Shown: positions 5,637-7,628 of the stretch, one piece after another
Layout: each line of letters opens with the position of its first letter
Numbering within the stretch: the stretch's first letter is position 1
Source of the DNA: an uncultured Bacilli bacterium
GTDB taxonomy: Bacteria > Bacillota_I > Bacilli_A > RF39 > UBA660
Direction: 5' to 3'
DNA length: 7,628 nt
Assembly: GCA_934102055.1 (NCBI GenBank)
Contig: CAKOSE010000033.1
Coordinates: 1 to 7,628, forward strand
Notes under the pieces: model-generated
Told to the model about the DNA's origin: nothing
Databases searched by the model: none
Seen by the model: only the letters and a program-made list of their open reading frames with translations
Position numbers and translations under genes: made by a program

Positions 5637-6641
5637 ATGAAGGATGTTTATATACTTGGAATAGAAACAAGTTGTGATGAAACTTCTTGTTCTATTGTTA
5701 AAAATGGTTCTTATGAGATTAGTACTGTTGTACTTAGTCAAATTGATATTCATACCTTATATGGAGGTGTAGTTCCTGAAATAGCAAGTCGTAATCATGT
5801 AAAGGATATTGTTTTCGTTATCGATAAGTGTCTTAAAGATTCAGACCTTTCGATGGATGATATTAGTGCTATTGCAGTTACCAGTGGCCCTGGGCTTGTT
5901 GGGTCTTTGCTTGTTGGAATTGAAGCCGCTAAGACACTATCTTATATATATAATAAACCACTTGTTCCTGTTCATCATATTAGAAGTCATATTTACGCCA
6001 ATAATATTGAAAACAAAATGACTTTCCCTTTGATGGCACTTGTTATTAGTGGCGGACATACCGAACTTCTTTATATGAAAGACCATTTTGATTATGAAGT
6101 TATTGGTAAAACACTTGATGATGCAGTAGGAGAGTGTTATGACAAAGTAGGTCGGGTAATTGATGTTCCTTACCCAGGAGGGCCAGTCATTGATAAACTT
6201 GCTCATATCGGGAAGCCTAGTTATAAACTTCCTGTTCCTCTATGCAATGATAGTTTTAATTTTAGTTTTAGTGGTCTTAAAAGTGCTGTTATCAATTTAG
6301 TACATAATTTAGATCAAAAAGGTGAAGAACTTAATAAAGAAAACTTAGCTTGTTCATTTCAAAATGTAGTAGTAGCATCTCTTACTGATAAAACCATTCG
6401 TGCTATGGAAAAATATAATGTTAAAAAACTTATCTTAGCAGGAGGAGTAGCTGCTAATAAAGGAATAAGAGAGGCATTTGAAAAACTTTCCCATGAAAAA
6501 GATTTCTCGTTTTCTTACCCTTCGATGAAATATTGTACTGATAATGCTACCATGGTTGCAGCTGCAGGATACTTTTTATTCAAAAATGGAAATGTTTCTG
6601 ATTTAGAAATTAATGCTGATTCCGGAGCTAAATTTATATGA
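5637..6641 (+). CDS. tsaD: tRNA N6-adenosine threonylcarbamoyltransferase TsaD (Kae1/Gcp/YgjD)
   Basis: TsaD is the catalytic subunit that transfers threonylcarbamoyl from TC-AMP to N6 of A37 in tRNAs reading ANN codons. With the start at 5637 it has 334 residues, the usual length. Family motifs are intact and in order: GIETSCDET (8-16), VVPEIASRNH (45-54), VTSGPGLVGSLLVG (81-94), metal-binding PVHHIRSH (111-118, ligands H114 and H118), SGGHTEL (138-144), DDAVGECYDKVGR (161-173), YPGGP (179-183), FSFSGLKSAV (209-218), LAGGVAAN (267-274) and CTDNATMVA (300-308, ligand D302). The start is 1 nt after the rimI stop, with its SD inside rimI. It ends the operon; no convincing terminator follows before the tRNA genes. 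TsaC/Sua5, which makes TC-AMP, must be elsewhere. Confidence 0.98.
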   Translation: MKDVYILGIETSCDETSCSIVKNGSYEISTVVLSQIDIHTLYGGVVPEIASRNHVKDIVFVIDKCLKDSDLSMDDISAIAVTSGPGLVGSLLVGIEAAKTLSYIYNKPLVPVHHIRSHIYANNIENKMTFPLMALVISGGHTELLYMKDHFDYEVIGKTLDDAVGECYDKVGRVIDVPYPGGPVIDKLAHIGKPSYKLPVPLCNDSFNFSFSGLKSAVINLVHNLDQKGEELNKENLACSFQNVVVASLTDKTIRAMEKYNVKKLILAGGVAANKGIREAFEKLSHEKDFSFSYPSMKYCTDNATMVAAAGYFLFKNGNVSDLEINADSGAKFI

Positions 6642-6644
6642 TTT

Positions 6645-6673
6645 TTGAAAAAACTCAAAAAAATTAATAAAAT
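6645..6673 (+). promoter_or_regulatory. Promoter P1 of the tRNA cluster (predicted)
   Basis: TTGAAA (6645-6650) and TAAAAT (6668-6673), each 5/6 to the sigma-A consensus, are separated by the ideal 17 bp. It begins 3 nt after the tsaD stop and would produce a leader of about 60 nt before tRNA-Ile. Confidence 0.5.
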
Positions 6674-6686
6674 GTTCAAAAAACTA

Positions 6687-6715
6687 TTGCCAAAACATAA
6701 AATATATAGTAATAT
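6687..6715 (+). promoter_or_regulatory. Promoter P2 of the tRNA cluster (predicted)
   Basis: TTGCCA (6687-6692, 5/6) and TAATAT (6710-6715, 4/6) are spaced 17 bp. Initiation near 6722 would lie about 20 nt before the tRNA-Ile 5' end. Tandem promoters are common before stable RNA genes of Bacillota. The surrounding DNA is nearly all A/T, so the -10 box is less certain than the -35. Confidence 0.4.
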
Positions 6716-6741
6716 TTATATTGCTTAGTTGAAGAGCAAAT

Positions 6742-6818
<77 letters not shown>

Positions 6819-6824
6819 TTTTAT

Positions 6825-6901
6825 GCCTCAATAGCTCAGTCGGTTAGAGCACTTGACTGTTAATCAAGGGGTCCTAGGTTCGAGTCCTAGTTGAGGCGCC
6901 A
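6825..6901 (+). tRNA. tRNA-Asn (anticodon GTT)
   Basis: A complete 77-nt cloverleaf, 6 nt after tRNA-Ile. The acceptor GCCTCAA pairs perfectly with TTGAGGC. The D-stem is GCTC/GAGC. The anticodon stem CTTGA/TCAAG holds the loop CTGTTAA with anticodon GTT at 6859-6861. The T-stem is CTAGG/CCTAG with loop TTCGAGT. Discriminator G and CCA are encoded. It reads AAT and AAC. U36-A37 makes it another expected t6A substrate; G34 would be a queuosine site if the host has that pathway. Confidence 0.98.
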
Positions 6902-6910
6902 TTTTTAAAT

Positions 6911-6987
6911 GGCCAGTTGGTGAAGCGGTTGAACACACTGCCCTTTCACGGCAGCATTCACGGGTTCAAATCCCGTACTGGTCACCA
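6911..6987 (+). tRNA. tRNA-Glu (anticodon TTC)
   Basis: A complete cloverleaf, 9 nt after tRNA-Asn. The acceptor GGCCAGT pairs with ACTGGTC (one G-U). The anticodon stem CTGCC/GGCAG holds the loop CTTTCAC with anticodon TTC at 6945-6947. The T-stem is ACGGG/CCCGT with loop TTCAAAT. Discriminator A and CCA are encoded. It reads GAA and GAG. Position 36 is C, so unlike its two neighbours it is not a t6A substrate. Confidence 0.97.
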
Positions 6988-6998
6988 TTTTGTAAATT

Positions 6999-7016
6999 AA
7001 CCCCTTTGGGGTTTTT
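6999..7016 (+). terminator. Intrinsic terminator after the tRNA cluster
   Basis: AACCCC (6999-7004), loop TTT, then GGGGTT (7008-7013) running into a T tract. It lies 11 nt after tRNA-Glu. The stem is short but strong and is the most GC-rich hairpin in the non-coding parts of the window. The next gene's SD (AGGGGGA) begins 8 nt after the T tract, so that gene either depends on read-through or has a promoter hidden in this short gap. Confidence 0.8.
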
Positions 7017-7036
7017 ATTATTTAGGGGGAAGTATT

Positions 7037-7453
7037 ATGATTTATAAAAGATATATGAAGTGGCTTGCTTCTTTTATCGAAAAGACAGATGGGTTTGATA
7101 ATGACTATTACAAGTATAATAACGAAGGAGCTAGCACTTATGATATAGAAAATGTTAGCAATCTAGAAAAATTCTATAGATTTATCGAAAGTTATGCTGA
7201 AGAAAATGACATTGATCCAAGTTTGAGAGAAGACGAGTTTTTTGTCCTTAAGAACTATTTTGTTAAATATAATGAAAAAATTTATGCACTAGGATACATC
7301 AGTGAAGTTTCCACAACTTTTCATTGCTATTTAAAACCAGATATTAAGAATTTTGAGATTATTGATTTTGATGACTTAATCAAAAATAACACTTCTTTAA
7401 AATGTGATTTAAGAGGTAGAAGTGTTCAAAGAAAAAGGTCTAGTCTTTATTAA
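7037..7453 (+). CDS. Hypothetical soluble protein, 138 residues
   Basis: I do not recognise this family. The ATG at 7037 has a strong SD (AGGGGGA, 7024-7030) and codon use like its neighbours, which supports a real gene. The protein has no signal peptide or membrane helix. Residues 1-70 are aromatic and acidic (many Y, F, D, E, N) with helical stretches such as NLEKFYRFIESYAEENDID. Residues 71-112 look like beta strands (FVKYNEKIYALGYISEVSTTFHCYL). The last 15 residues are basic (LRGRSVQRKRSSLY), which could contact nucleic acid. Single cysteines are at about 97 and 123. It stands alone after the tRNA cluster, with only about 20 nt between the terminator and the start. Confidence 0.75.
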   Translation: MIYKRYMKWLASFIEKTDGFDNDYYKYNNEGASTYDIENVSNLEKFYRFIESYAEENDIDPSLREDEFFVLKNYFVKYNEKIYALGYISEVSTTFHCYLKPDIKNFEIIDFDDLIKNNTSLKCDLRGRSVQRKRSSLY

Positions 7454-7568
7454 AAATAAATGTAGGTAAAAAATTCCATAATCAGCAAGACTAAGTTCAC
7501 TACAATAAAAAAACGGGAAGTTAGAATTTTTATCAGTGCATTAAAAAAATCAGTTAGTTAAATAGTTA

Positions 7569-7620
7569 AATGCAATTTGTATTAAATAATGGATATTTAA
7601 AGGTATAATGCAATTTATAT
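7569..7620 (+). repeat. Two-copy 14-bp direct repeat around a -10 box
   Basis: AATGCAATTTGTAT (7569-7582) and AATGCAATTTATAT (7607-7620) differ at one base and start 38 bp apart. A consensus TATAAT lies at 7604-7609, so the second copy overlaps the -10 box and the first copy lies in the -35 area. The arrangement fits paired operator sites or a small duplication. No coding frame covers this part, and the gene it might control lies outside the window. Confidence 0.4.
7577..7609 (+). promoter_or_regulatory. Possible promoter reading out of the window
   Basis: TATAAT at 7604-7609 is a perfect -10 box. The position 17 bp upstream (7581-7586) reads ATTAAA, a poor -35; TTGTAT at 7577-7582 is better but 21 bp away. 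If used, the transcript would start near 7616 and continue past the right edge. Confidence 0.3.
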
Positions 7621-7628
7621 CTTTATTT

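Noticed and set aside
5809..6206. Extra frames inside tsaD on both strands (5809-6021 +, 5937-6206 -)
   Set aside because: tsaD is intact with all family motifs over this span, leaving no reason for a second gene.
6642..6661. TTTTTGA / TCAAAAA inverted repeat as a tsaD terminator
   Set aside because: The stem is entirely weak pairs but two, and no T tract follows on the plus strand; it overlaps the likely -35 of P1.
7469..7531. AAAAATTC / GAATTTTT as a terminator for the 138-residue protein gene
   Set aside because: The arms pair but are separated by a 47-nt loop with no stable inner helix, so termination there is not supported.

Overview
The window is AT-rich DNA with tight gene packing, strong GGAGG-type ribosome binding sites, poly-T intrinsic terminators, CCA-encoding tRNA genes and the gene order tsaE-tsaB-rimI-tsaD. 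Together these point to a low-GC Bacillota, most likely a Bacilli/Erysipelotrichia-type gut lineage. That placement is inferred from style and gene content; no 16S or other marker is present. TGA acts as a stop (ends of tsaE, rimI and tsaD) and TGG codes Trp, so the code looks standard.

Left part (1-2319): the C-terminal tail of a probable Rpn/PD-(D/E)XK transposase-like protein ends at 207 and is followed by a terminator. A 647-residue single-pass membrane protein follows. It has a long acidic cytoplasmic tail and a large extracellular stack of bacterial Ig-like (BIG2-type) domains, and its own terminator lies at 2282-2319.

Middle part (2445-4157): a probable three-gene envelope cluster. 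It encodes a DUF421/YetF-type membrane protein, a small lipoprotein of unknown family, and a six-helix DUF308/HdeD-like membrane protein, closed by a terminator at 4130-4157. An inverted repeat just before the first gene can pair with its Shine-Dalgarno sequence.

Right part (4184-6641): a compact, translationally coupled operon tsaE-tsaB-rimI-tsaD. TsaE, TsaB and TsaD form the threonylcarbamoyl-transfer machinery that makes t6A37 on ANN-decoding tRNAs; the TsaC/YwlC partner is not in the window. RimI is the usual GNAT passenger. About 100 nt downstream, with tandem promoter-like elements and no clear terminator in between, lie tRNA-Ile(GAU), tRNA-Asn(GUU) and tRNA-Glu(UUC), ended by a CCCC/GGGG hairpin terminator. 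The first two carry U36-A37 and are expected t6A substrates, so the modifying enzymes sit directly upstream of two of their own substrates.

The end (7037-7628) holds an unrecognised 138-residue soluble protein, then a non-coding stretch with a 14-bp near-perfect direct repeat around a consensus -10 box that probably serves a gene beyond the window. I see no CRISPR array, complete mobile element or recognisable defence system. The least explained items are the Ig-like surface protein, the lipoprotein and the terminal orphan protein.
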